A stretch of 49,279 nucleotides of DNA from Alphaproteobacteria bacterium. Lineage in GTDB: Bacteria > Pseudomonadota > Alphaproteobacteria > SP197. The position numbers were made by a program, and so were the translations under genes. Position 1 is the first letter of the stretch; each line of letters opens with the position of its first letter. Where the stretch lies: positions 1 through 49,279 of the forward strand of contig JANQGO010000273.1 in assembly GCA_028277285.1 (NCBI GenBank). The letters are read 5' to 3'. The notes under the pieces are model-generated. The model worked only from the letters and a program-made list of their open reading frames with translations. It did no database searches and was not told the DNA's origin. Shown here in pieces: positions 33,894 through 41,572 of this stretch.

Positions 33894-35120
33894 ATGACAT
33901 CCAACGGAGCCCATGGCGCAAACGGCGACGCCCACGCCGTTCTGACGGACGAGGTGATGGCCGGCTTCGGCAAACCGACGGAAGAGGCGCGCGGCCTGCC
34001 GAACGAAGCGTTTACGTCCGACGCGTTCTTCGAACTGGAGCGCAAGACGCTCTTTCCGCGCAGCTGGCTCCTTGCCGGCCTGGTCAGCGATATCGCCGAC
34101 AAGGGCGACGCGCGCCCGGTCGAAGTCGCCGGCCGCTCGCTCATCCTTGGCCACGCCCAGGACGGCGACATCCGCGCCTTCCACAACGTCTGCCCCCATC
34201 GCGGCGCGCGGCTCCTGACCGAACCGGTGACCCGGCAGCCGGTCATGACCTGTCCTTACCACGCCTGGACCTTCGGCATGGACGGTGGGCTCAGGAACCG
34301 CCCGAACTACGACGGACCGGACAAACACAATGACGGCCGCAACGCCGGCGGCGAACGGCCGTGCCTGTTTCCCGTGCGCACCCAAGTCTGGCACGACTGG
34401 ATCTTCGTCAATCTGGACGGCAAGGCGCCCGCTTTCGAAGACTACATCACCGGCGGCGGCGACCGGTTCGACGGCTACGACCTCGACGCCTTTCGCTTCG
34501 CCCACCGCATGAGCTTCTCCTTTGCCTGCAACTGGAAGCTCGCGGTCGAGAACTACTGCGACAACTATCACGTCTTCAAGGTCCATCCGGCGCTGAACGA
34601 CGCGATGTCGTGGGACGAGGCGTCACGCCGGCCGATGGATGTCGCCGGGCGCCATCTCTCGACGGAGTACTGGTTCAAAGATGTCGACAAAGGCCAGCTT
34701 GGCAACAAGTCCGGCGTCGGCCTGCCGAAGCCCCATGGCCTGCCCAACGAGCTGCACAGCAAGATGGTCTATAGCGTCCTCTTCCCCAACACCGCCATCA
34801 ACGTCTATCCCGCCAATCTTCAGCTCGTCCTGTTCGAGCCTGTCTCGGCGGGCGAAACCAACATGCACATGTGGTTCTATTTTGTCGGCGACGCTGCCGA
34901 GGCGCCGGCGTACGCGGAAGCCCGCCAGACGCTTTACGACGACTGGTCGAACCTCAACTTCGAGGACGAAGACATCTGCCGCCGTTTGCAGGAAGGCCGC
35001 CATTGCGACGCCTATGACGGCGGACGCCTGGCGCCCTATTGGGATATCGGTACCGTCCACTTTCACCAACAGGTCGCCGATGCCGTGCGCGGCGAAGGCG
35101 CCTTTGCCAACGGCCGCTGA
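33894..35120 (+). CDS. Rieske non-haem iron oxygenase alpha subunit (C), Asp-bridge type
   Basis: This 408-residue protein starts at ATG 33894 behind AGGAGAG; an in-frame GTG at 33855 overlapping the previous stop has no site. The Rieske cluster is Cys100-x-His102 (NVCPHRGARLL) and Cys120-x2-His123 (CPYH). The mononuclear iron residues are Asp223, His226 and His231 in ENYCDNYHVFKVHP. It is the second gene of the operon with the histamine/dimethylamine dehydrogenase-like protein and the TauD-like dioxygenase. The probable role is N-demethylation or hydroxylation of a quaternary amine whose product feeds the dehydrogenase. The substrate is unproven. Confidence 0.9.
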   Translation: MTSNGAHGANGDAHAVLTDEVMAGFGKPTEEARGLPNEAFTSDAFFELERKTLFPRSWLLAGLVSDIADKGDARPVEVAGRSLILGHAQDGDIRAFHNVCPHRGARLLTEPVTRQPVMTCPYHAWTFGMDGGLRNRPNYDGPDKHNDGRNAGGERPCLFPVRTQVWHDWIFVNLDGKAPAFEDYITGGGDRFDGYDLDAFRFAHRMSFSFACNWKLAVENYCDNYHVFKVHPALNDAMSWDEASRRPMDVAGRHLSTEYWFKDVDKGQLGNKSGVGLPKPHGLPNELHSKMVYSVLFPNTAINVYPANLQLVLFEPVSAGETNMHMWFYFVGDAAEAPAYAEARQTLYDDWSNLNFEDEDICRRLQEGRHCDAYDGGRLAPYWDIGTVHFHQQVADAVRGEGAFANGR

Positions 35121-35134
35121 CGGAGGGCCGAACC

Positions 35135-35998
35135 ATGACAGCCTTTGACTACCTGCCGCCGCTCTCCCATGACGATCAGGCCATCGCGCCGGATCACGGC
35201 CTTTTCGCCGTTCAGCCTTTGACCGGTGGACTGGGTGCTGAGATTGACGGTGTCGATCTCGCCAAGCCGCTTGATGACGAGATGAAAAGCGCGCTCCGCC
35301 AGGCGCTGCTCCACCACCTGGCCCTCGTCTTCCGTGACCAGCGGCTTGGACCCGATGAATTGGTCGCCCTGGGCCACGCCTTCGGCGATCTTCACGTCAA
35401 CCCGTTCGTGGCCGGGCTGGAAAGCCATCCTGAGATCATGCAGATCAGGTCGGAAGAGAACGAGGAGGCGCGCTTCGCCGGACGCTGGCACAGCGATATC
35501 ACCTGGGAGGAGCGCCCGTCATTGGGTTCCCTGCTCTACGCCAAGACCATTCCGCCCTATGGCGGCGATACGCTGTTCGCCAACATGTACCTTGCCTATG
35601 AGAGCCTCTCGCCCACCATGCGCCGCACGCTGGACGGATTGCGCGGCGAGCACACGGCGTTCCAAGGCCACGCCCGCGACGCCGCCTTTGCCGAGGCGCC
35701 GGAGAAGGTCGTCCATCCCCTGGTGCGCACCCATCCGGAGACCGGCCGCAAGGCGCTCTTCGTCAACGAGTACTTCACCCGCGGTATCGACGGCATGACG
35801 TCGGACGAAGCCGCGCCGATCCTCGACTTCCTCTACCGCCACATGGTGCGGCCGGAGTTCACCTGCCGGGTGCGTTGGGGCGAAGGCGCGCTCGTCTTCT
35901 GGGACAACCGCTGCACCCAGCACTACGCCGCCAACGACTATCCCGGCAGCAAGCGCCTGATGTGGCGTGTCACCATCAATGGCGACAAACCGTATTGA
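35135..35998 (+). CDS. TauD/TfdA-family 2-oxoglutarate-dependent dioxygenase
   Basis: This 287-residue protein starts at ATG 35135 behind CGGAGGG, 14 nt after the Rieske stop. Iron ligands are His119 and Asp121 (RWHSDITW) and His263 (CTQHYAAND). Arg274 or Arg278 is available to bind 2-oxoglutarate. The N-terminal GLGAEIDGVDLAKPLDD block is typical of taurine dioxygenase-like enzymes. It oxidises an unactivated carbon or a carbon next to a heteroatom and releases CO2 and succinate. In this operon it may open or hydroxylate the same amine as the Rieske enzyme. Gamma-butyrobetaine hydroxylase is a less likely match because that family has a distinct N-terminal zinc domain, which is absent here. 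Confidence 0.92.
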   Translation: MTAFDYLPPLSHDDQAIAPDHGLFAVQPLTGGLGAEIDGVDLAKPLDDEMKSALRQALLHHLALVFRDQRLGPDELVALGHAFGDLHVNPFVAGLESHPEIMQIRSEENEEARFAGRWHSDITWEERPSLGSLLYAKTIPPYGGDTLFANMYLAYESLSPTMRRTLDGLRGEHTAFQGHARDAAFAEAPEKVVHPLVRTHPETGRKALFVNEYFTRGIDGMTSDEAAPILDFLYRHMVRPEFTCRVRWGEGALVFWDNRCTQHYAANDYPGSKRLMWRVTINGDKPY

Positions 35999-36094
35999 GC
36001 AGGTTCGACGACGTACCTTCCTCCGGACCTGCCGCTCTGATTTCTTGTCAGCGGCGCTCCTTGCCGCCGAGTTAATCGAACAGCGATCCGATCG

Positions 36095-36730
36095 TCATCG
36101 ATCCAAGCGCCACAAGAGCTGATCGAAACGGTCCTGGCCGTAAAATGGCTCGCCGTCGACGGCAAACACCGGGACGCCCCAGTGTCCGTCAGCAAGGAGT
36201 GCCTCGTGGTTACGGGCAAAGTCATCGCGAAACGCATCAGCGCGCTCCTCAGCACGACGAGTCAGTTCCTCATAGTCGAGGCCGGCGCGCGCGACGGCGG
36301 CGCCCATGTTGCCGTCCTCATGCCAATTCTCCGTTGATCCGTCCCAGATCATCCGGCTCACCTGATCGATGAAGTCCCAACCCTTGCCCTGCTCTTGGGC
36401 GGCCGCGCTGAGGTTATAGAGGCGCCATGCACGCGGTTGCTCGGGCTCCCCGCGATACAGATTTCCATCCAGGCAGGCTATCGGCCAGGGCCGCGGCCAG
36501 CCGAAGGGAACGCCGAGAAACGCTGCCGTGCGGGACACGTCGTGCAGGAAGTAGGCCTGTTCAACCGGCTCGGCATCGAAGAACCGGTCGCTGTTGCGCA
36601 TCAGGCCGGGCAGAACGAGACGCAAGACCACGTCGACGTCGGGACGGCGGCCCAGTGCCAGGATCCGGTCGAGCGCCAGATAACAGTAGGGCGAGTTATG
36701 CGACCAGTAGACATCAATCCGTTGCGCCAT
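36095..36730 (-). CDS. DsbA-like 2-hydroxychromene-2-carboxylate isomerase / GST-kappa family protein
   Basis: This 211-residue protein starts at ATG 36730 behind GGAGAG. It has a thioredoxin-like DsbA/HCCA isomerase fold: IDVYWSHNSPYCYLALDRI at the N-terminus, LPGLMRNSDRFFD, and the C-terminal GHWGVPVFAVDGEPFYGQDRFDQLLW, a block with the cis-Pro (GVPVF) that marks this family. The family performs glutathione-dependent isomerisation or detoxification, and here possibly deals with a reactive product such as formaldehyde or an oxidised intermediate. It converges with the TauD-like gene and has its own region of about 250 bp upstream. Substrate unknown. Confidence 0.86.
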   Translation of the reverse strand: MAQRIDVYWSHNSPYCYLALDRILALGRRPDVDVVLRLVLPGLMRNSDRFFDAEPVEQAYFLHDVSRTAAFLGVPFGWPRPWPIACLDGNLYRGEPEQPRAWRLYNLSAAAQEQGKGWDFIDQVSRMIWDGSTENWHEDGNMGAAVARAGLDYEELTRRAEERADAFRDDFARNHEALLADGHWGVPVFAVDGEPFYGQDRFDQLLWRLDR

Positions 36731-36980
36731 GTTCGTCTCTCCATGCTCGCCGCTTCCACGTGTTCGATGACGCCGTACGCAGCCCGTTTTCGGCGGTCAT
36801 GACGGCAAGAGAGCTGACGTGAATCCGCGGGTGACAAGTATAGCCGCTTCGCGTTTCGCCGGCCTGTAACGCGCACCGAATTCGGTCGCGATCACCGGGA
36901 CTTGCGCCGCGGCCGGGTGGCAGCCGCACACGCCTGCCACCCGAGTCTCAGATTCGTCACCGCGGTCTTACTCACAACGT

Positions 36981-37967
36981 TCAGGAGCCGGCACCGGCTT
37001 CCACCAACCAGCCGTCGACCACATCGCGATTGTCGGCAATCCACTTTGTCGCGGCGTCCGCTTGGCTGAGACCGTTCTGGTCGACTTCGACGAGCATCCA
37101 CGCGGCATCGTCGTTGTCGAAGCTCATCTCTTTCAGAAGCCGCGCCGCGGCCGGCCATGTCGATTCGATGGCAGGGCTGGCAATCTTGAAGATACCCTTC
37201 TGGACTCTCCAATTGCAGTCGTAAGTCAGATCCGGGTTGGGACCCCAGGCCGGATCCGTCTCGCACGCCTCGTCCCATACGGGCGCACCAAGAACCTTCA
37301 TGTCGTAGGTCTGGATGGCCCAATGGGGTTCCCAGAAGTGGATGAGAAGCGGTGCCTTGCGGGAATGGGCGCTGGCCATCTCAGCGACCAACGCGCCTTC
37401 GCCGCCGGCCTGAATGACCTCGAAATCGAGATCGAGTGCGGCGAACCGTTCGTCATAGTTCACGTTGCCCCAATCCGCCGGATACCCGACAAACCGACCG
37501 TTGGGCGCTGTCTCCGGAGAGACCAGGATGTCGAGGCAGTCCCTGAGCGCATTGTAATCGGGCAGGCCGGGGCACTGCTCTTCCATGTGGGCGGGGTAAT
37601 AGAACTGGCCTCCGCCAAAGATGTCATGGTTGCCGAGGCTGATCAGCTCACCGGACTCCAGCGCGCCGGCCGCACCTTCACCCATGTTCTCGGGCCACAT
37701 TTCGAGCGAGGCGGTAACATCCCCTTGGATCATGGCCTCGATCTGCGGGTAGTAACCGACCGTGACCGATTGAACGTTGTAACCCATCTCCTCGAGCAGC
37801 TGCTGGGCGATCTGCGTGATGACCTGCTGTGTCGTCCATTCGTTGATGGCGAGTTTGATCGTCTCGTTCGACTCCGGCACGTCAGCTTTCGTCGTTGGAG
37901 CCCACAGACCAACGGCAAGAGCAAGAAGAGCCGCGCCTGCGACGGTTCGGCAAGTTTGACGGTACAT
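36981..37967 (-). CDS. glycine betaine/carnitine-type substrate-binding protein (ProX/OpuAC-like, copy 2)
   Basis: This 328-residue periplasmic protein starts at ATG 37967 behind AGGGAGGTAACC; a longer upstream frame was rejected. It has a signal peptide (AGAALLALAVGLWAPTTKAD) and the same ligand-region blocks as copy 1: ELWPNN is changed to EMWPEN, with YPADWG and WEPHWAI kept. The two paralogues share most of the sequence, including a long identical core around GGEGALVAEMASA and DLTYDCN. No permease or ATPase gene is adjacent. It follows the Rieske gene 38078-39253 on the same strand with a gap of about 110 bp, so they may be co-transcribed. Confidence 0.91.
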   Translation of the reverse strand: MYRQTCRTVAGAALLALAVGLWAPTTKADVPESNETIKLAINEWTTQQVITQIAQQLLEEMGYNVQSVTVGYYPQIEAMIQGDVTASLEMWPENMGEGAAGALESGELISLGNHDIFGGGQFYYPAHMEEQCPGLPDYNALRDCLDILVSPETAPNGRFVGYPADWGNVNYDERFAALDLDFEVIQAGGEGALVAEMASAHSRKAPLLIHFWEPHWAIQTYDMKVLGAPVWDEACETDPAWGPNPDLTYDCNWRVQKGIFKIASPAIESTWPAAARLLKEMSFDNDDAAWMLVEVDQNGLSQADAATKWIADNRDVVDGWLVEAGAGS

Positions 37968-38077
37968 GGTTACCTCCCTGTGGTTACGGTGTCCTTGGGA
38001 CACGCGATGTGATCTTCTTTTGGTTGCTTCCGGCCATGTCGCCCCGAAGATGCCGAACGCGGCGAGCCGCTCGGTCA

Positions 38078-39253
38078 TCAACGCATGGCCGCCGTCTGCA
38101 ACGCTTCCGCATAGAGCTTGGCATAGTCGTGCACCATGCAGTCCCAGTAGGGACTCAGCCGTCCTTGATCGAAGGCACCGGACGCTCTTGAAGCCTGCAT
38201 CGCGCTGACCAGCGGAAAGTCTTGAAGCTCATTGACATCGCGATACGCCGCCATGGCGGCGTCACGTGATCCGTCATCGCCGCCCAGCGTTTCTTCAGCG
38301 CCATAGAAGTAGAAGAAGTATCGTTCGATGGTCCGGTCAGGCGCAGCGGGTACCAACTGCATCGCCATCACGCAGTAAGGCCAGACATGCAACAGAACAT
38401 TAGGAAAGACGGTGAAGAACGAGTTGCGCCGCTTCAATCCTTCCGAGACGTTCGGATTGACGGGCAGGCTCCCCAGATAGCTGGGTCTCGCGGAGTCCAT
38501 ATCGTATCCGCCAAGGATGAGGGGCGGGTCAATGAGCCGAGCCGGCTTCCTTCGGTCTTGAGGAAACGATGCGTCGATCGACGGATGAACCGCAAAGATG
38601 TGGTAGTTGTCGAGATAGTTCTCTGCGACGAGTTTCCAGTTGCCGGGCGCATCAAGGTCAAAGGTGCCGCCATACCGCATCGAGGTGAAGTCGAACCCGT
38701 CGAAATGTGCGTCGACGGGCATCATGTAGCTCTCGAGATCCGGCGCGTTGCCGTCAATGTTCACGAAGACAAGGTCGTTCCACACCCCGGAACGGATCTC
38801 TTGGATCCGCGCGCTGCAGTCTTTGCCGGTGCCGTGGATCCCTTCACCGTGAAAGTGCGGCATCGTCTTGACGTCGCCCGACAACGAGAAAGACCAGCCG
38901 TGATAGGGGCACGTCAACATCGGCAGGGCCGAGCGTGCGCGCGACAGAATGAGCGCCCCACGATGCGGGCAGACGTTGGAAAGAACCCGTATGGCTCCTT
39001 TATCGCGCAGCAGGATCAGCGAGCGTCCGGCGATTTCGACGGGAACGGCGTCGCCTTGGTTGGGTACCTGCCCGCCGGCCCCCGCCAACATCCAGGTCCG
39101 GCGCAACAGCGCATCCTGCTCATAGCGGAAGAAATCGGGATCACAATAGGCCGCCGCGGGCAAGGTGCCGCCTGCCTCGACCGCCGTCTTAAGAGCGTCA
39201 AGGATCGGCCCAACGGCACGCCTCTTATCGTAACACTCGCCCTTCACCGCCAT
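38078..39253 (-). CDS. Rieske non-haem iron oxygenase alpha subunit (D), Asp-bridge type
   Basis: This 391-residue protein starts at ATG 39253. The Rieske cluster is Cys95-x-His97 (NVCPHRGALIL) and Cys115-x2-His118 (CPYH). Mononuclear iron residues are Asp215, His218 and His223 in ENYLDNYHIFAVHP. It differs clearly from the Glu-bridge pair. It is divergent from the XRE-cupin regulator at 39539 across an AT-rich promoter region that contains motif 2. Glycine-betaine-type binding protein copy 2 lies downstream on the same strand. Likely an N-demethylating or C-hydroxylating betaine oxygenase; exact substrate unknown. No clear ribosome-binding site precedes the start. Confidence 0.89.
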   Translation of the reverse strand: MAVKGECYDKRRAVGPILDALKTAVEAGGTLPAAAYCDPDFFRYEQDALLRRTWMLAGAGGQVPNQGDAVPVEIAGRSLILLRDKGAIRVLSNVCPHRGALILSRARSALPMLTCPYHGWSFSLSGDVKTMPHFHGEGIHGTGKDCSARIQEIRSGVWNDLVFVNIDGNAPDLESYMMPVDAHFDGFDFTSMRYGGTFDLDAPGNWKLVAENYLDNYHIFAVHPSIDASFPQDRRKPARLIDPPLILGGYDMDSARPSYLGSLPVNPNVSEGLKRRNSFFTVFPNVLLHVWPYCVMAMQLVPAAPDRTIERYFFYFYGAEETLGGDDGSRDAAMAAYRDVNELQDFPLVSAMQASRASGAFDQGRLSPYWDCMVHDYAKLYAEALQTAAMR

Positions 39254-39281
39254 AGTGTGACCACTTCAAATTAGGTTTAGT

Positions 39282-39305
39282 TAAAATTATTGTATGGAAA
39301 TTTTA
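39282..39305. promoter_or_regulatory. perfect palindromic operator-like site (motif 2, site 1)
   Basis: TAAAATT (39282-39288), N10, AATTTTA (39299-39305) is an exact inverted repeat. The same arms and spacing recur at 46780-46803. It overlaps the predicted -10 box and spacer of the promoter of the leftward Rieske gene and lies upstream of the divergent XRE-cupin gene. Confidence 0.62.
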
Positions 39306-39314
39306 TTTCTGCAA
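39286..39314 (-). promoter_or_regulatory. candidate promoter of the leftward Rieske gene
   Basis: On the minus strand TTGCAG (39314-39309) is followed after 17 bp by AATAAT (39291-39286, 5/6 match to TATAAT). The start codon is 33 bp further on. The spacer and -10 are covered by the motif 2 palindrome. Confidence 0.45.
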
Positions 39315-39538
39315 CATCTATCTCCCCGGCGCGTTAGTTGTGAAGGGCCAACGGAAAGACAACGCGTCCGAGGGATCTCCGGAGACGCGTCCACACGCAC
39401 ACCGCGCCTGGGACGCGGCCGATTCCGGTGTCGCCCGACGTGCTCGGCATGATACGCACCGTGACCGCTGAGAGTTTTAGTGTTATCTCATTTCTGAACA
39501 GTGAAATTCAGTCATGATCATCGAGGCAGGGGCGTGAA

Positions 39539-40171
39539 TTGAAGTCACTCGGCGAGACCGACGAACCAGGCGCGACGCTTGCGCGCGAACTAGGTCCCCA
39601 GATTCGTGAACTGCGCAAGGCCCGGGGCCTGACGCTGAAGCAACTGGCGCACGAGATTGGCAAGACAGCTGGTTTCATCAGCCAGATCGAACGGGAACAG
39701 GCGCGCCCATCAATCTCGACACTGCAGGAGATTGGCCGCGCGCTTGGTGTGCCGTTTGCCTGGTTTGTCCCGCAGGACGACGCCGGAAAGCCGCAACACG
39801 AAAGCCAATTCGTCGTGCGGACCAACAACCGGCGACGCCTTCGCTACAACGACGCCATCACCGGATCGGGCTTTGCCGACGATTTGCTGTCGCCTCATCT
39901 GCGCGGCAACATGGTCGCGGCGCATACGCGGTTTGCGCCTGGTGGACGCTGGGGACCCTACGAAGTCAGCAAGGAGTATGAAGTCGCCATTTACGTCCTT
40001 GCGGGACAGCTCAAGGTCGACCACCTGGGCGAGGTTTACGTCTTGTCCGAGGGCGACTTCTTTCAGTATGCCCTGGCGCCGGACAGCCCTTATCACGAAA
40101 TCAGCAACGCGTCGGACCACGACGAGGCAAAGTTCATCTGGATCGGCTCGCCCGTCGTCCTTGATTTCTAG
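39539..40171 (+). CDS. XRE-family regulator with C-terminal cupin domain (copy 2)
   Basis: This 210-residue protein uses a TTG start at 39539: a stop lies in frame at 39515-39517, the only other codons before it are non-starts, and AGGGG sits 6 nt upstream. The HTH (LGPQIRELRKARGLTLKQLAHEIGKTAGFISQIERE) and cupin (VLAGQLKVDHLGEVYVLSEGDFF) are clear. It is a paralogue of the regulator at 20032-20652. It is divergent from one Rieske gene and convergent with another, with motif 2 sites near both, so it is a reasonable candidate to bind them. The dyad ATTTC-N8-GAAAT at about 39490-39507 may be a separate autoregulatory site. Confidence 0.88.
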   Translation: MKSLGETDEPGATLARELGPQIRELRKARGLTLKQLAHEIGKTAGFISQIEREQARPSISTLQEIGRALGVPFAWFVPQDDAGKPQHESQFVVRTNNRRRLRYNDAITGSGFADDLLSPHLRGNMVAAHTRFAPGGRWGPYEVSKEYEVAIYVLAGQLKVDHLGEVYVLSEGDFFQYALAPDSPYHEISNASDHDEAKFIWIGSPVVLDF

Positions 40172-40185
40172 TGTGGTCTGCCGGC

Positions 40186-41361
40186 TTAACTCTTCTGGAT
40201 CGATTCGGTGACAAGGCGGCTGAAGGCAACGACCTGGGGATCCCAGAACGCCGACAGATCACCGCCGCCATAGGCGACGGAGCCACGCCCGGACTGCATC
40301 CAGCGCACGATGTCCATGTCTTCACGTTGGAAGTTGTCCATGAAACCGATGACGGCGTCCCGCTGGTCGGCGAACTCGTCTGCGGTCGCACCGTCACCGA
40401 CCAGATAAAAGTGGAAATGCTCCGTGGTGCGGTCGGCCGAGACGGGCCGCATCTCGACCATGACCAAGGCATCTTCCCATACCTGCAGCATGTTCGACGG
40501 GTAACAGCAGATGAACCAACTGCGATTGCGGATGTAGTCCTGGTCGCCGCCATGGGTCGGCATTCCGAATTTCCGGCCGACATAGTTGTCGTCCGGCTTA
40601 GCGGGATAATCGTATCCGCCGATAATGATCTTGCCGCGCGTCACCGCGTTATCGCGGTCCTCCATGGGCATCTGCTTTTCGACGGCGGGGTGGGCGGAAA
40701 AGATATGATAGGTGTCCCAGAAGTTTTCCATCGCCAGTTTCCAGTTGCAGGCGAGGTCATAGTCGATTGTCCGGACGTAGGTTATGTCGCGAAAGTCGTA
40801 CGGCTCCAGCGCGTCGAGCACGGGCTTCATCCATGTCTCGAAGGGATCGGCATCGCCACCAATGTTCACGTAGATGAAGTCGATCCATTGATGCGACCGC
40901 ACAGCGGCTAGACCACACATACCCTTGGCAGACGGGTTCGTTTCGTGCTGGCCGCCACGATAGAAGTGCGGGCGCATGCGTGGCGCACCGTCCAGCCCGA
41001 ATGACCAGGCGTGATAAGCACAGGTCAGCATCGCCTCTCCACGCCGCGGCTCTTCGACCAGTCTCGCGCCGCGATGCGGGCAAACGTTGTGAAAGACGCC
41101 AACCGAACCGTCGCGTTGGCGAATCAAGATCAAGTCATGTCCGGCAACGGTGACGGGAAGGATGTCGCCTGTCTCGGGGATCTGACTGGCGCGTCCGGCA
41201 AACATCCAGTCGCGCGCGAAGACGGTAAGGCGTTCCAATTCCAAGAAGGCATCACTGGTATAGGCCAGGTTGGGTAGCCGTTCGGTCTCTGCAAAATACG
41301 CCGCGGTTTCGGCGATCATGTCTTCATGCTGAGCACGGGTGTATTTGAGAGAACCAAGCAT
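40186..41361 (-). CDS. Rieske non-haem iron oxygenase alpha subunit (E), Asp-bridge type
   Basis: This 391-residue protein starts at ATG 41361 behind AAGGGAGG; the longer frame upstream was rejected. The Rieske cluster is Cys94-x-His96 (NVCPHRGARLV) and Cys114-x2-His117 (CAYH, Ala instead of the usual Pro after the Cys). Mononuclear iron residues are Asp216, His219 and His224 in ENFWDTYHIFSAHP. A motif-2-like AT-rich element lies about 150 bp upstream. It is convergent with the XRE-cupin gene with a gap of only 14 bp. It is related to the enzyme encoded at 24692. Probable betaine or methylated-amine oxygenase, substrate unknown. Confidence 0.9.
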   Translation of the reverse strand: MLGSLKYTRAQHEDMIAETAAYFAETERLPNLAYTSDAFLELERLTVFARDWMFAGRASQIPETGDILPVTVAGHDLILIRQRDGSVGVFHNVCPHRGARLVEEPRRGEAMLTCAYHAWSFGLDGAPRMRPHFYRGGQHETNPSAKGMCGLAAVRSHQWIDFIYVNIGGDADPFETWMKPVLDALEPYDFRDITYVRTIDYDLACNWKLAMENFWDTYHIFSAHPAVEKQMPMEDRDNAVTRGKIIIGGYDYPAKPDDNYVGRKFGMPTHGGDQDYIRNRSWFICCYPSNMLQVWEDALVMVEMRPVSADRTTEHFHFYLVGDGATADEFADQRDAVIGFMDNFQREDMDIVRWMQSGRGSVAYGGGDLSAFWDPQVVAFSRLVTESIQKS

Positions 41362-41511
41362 GAAACTGCCTCCCTTCTTGTAGCCGCGAGGTTCAGATCG
41401 GACCGGCCTCGAAAGCGTCGATCGCTCTGCGCTGCCTTCGATATGCCCTGCCGGACTCGCGTATGCCGGCACCGCTTTATCTCACTGTTTCATTCATAAT
41501 GGAGAAAATAC

Positions 41512-41536
41512 TAAAAAATTGGTATAAAAATTTAAT
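41512..41536. promoter_or_regulatory. degenerate motif 2-like AT-rich element
   Basis: The stretch contains AAATT (41516-41520), GGTATAAA, AATTT (41529-41533), so arms are the same type as motif 2 but the spacer is 8 and not 10. A central GTAT is kept as in sites 1 and 2. It lies upstream of the leftward Rieske gene, and promoter-like TTAAAT-N16-TAGTAT occurs on the minus strand here. Weaker than the other two sites. Confidence 0.35.
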
Positions 41537-41572
41537 CCGTGAAGCAAGCTACGGCGTGGATCACCGAGGTCG

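Noticed and set aside
35135-35998. Gamma-butyrobetaine hydroxylase for the TauD-like gene
   Set aside because: The zinc-binding N-terminal domain of that family is missing and the sequence begins directly with a taurine-dioxygenase-like block.
39480-39510. ATTTC-N8-GAAAT before the XRE-cupin gene as a further copy of motif 1
   Set aside because: Arms are oriented the opposite way and the spacing differs, so I treat it only as a possible separate autoregulatory dyad.
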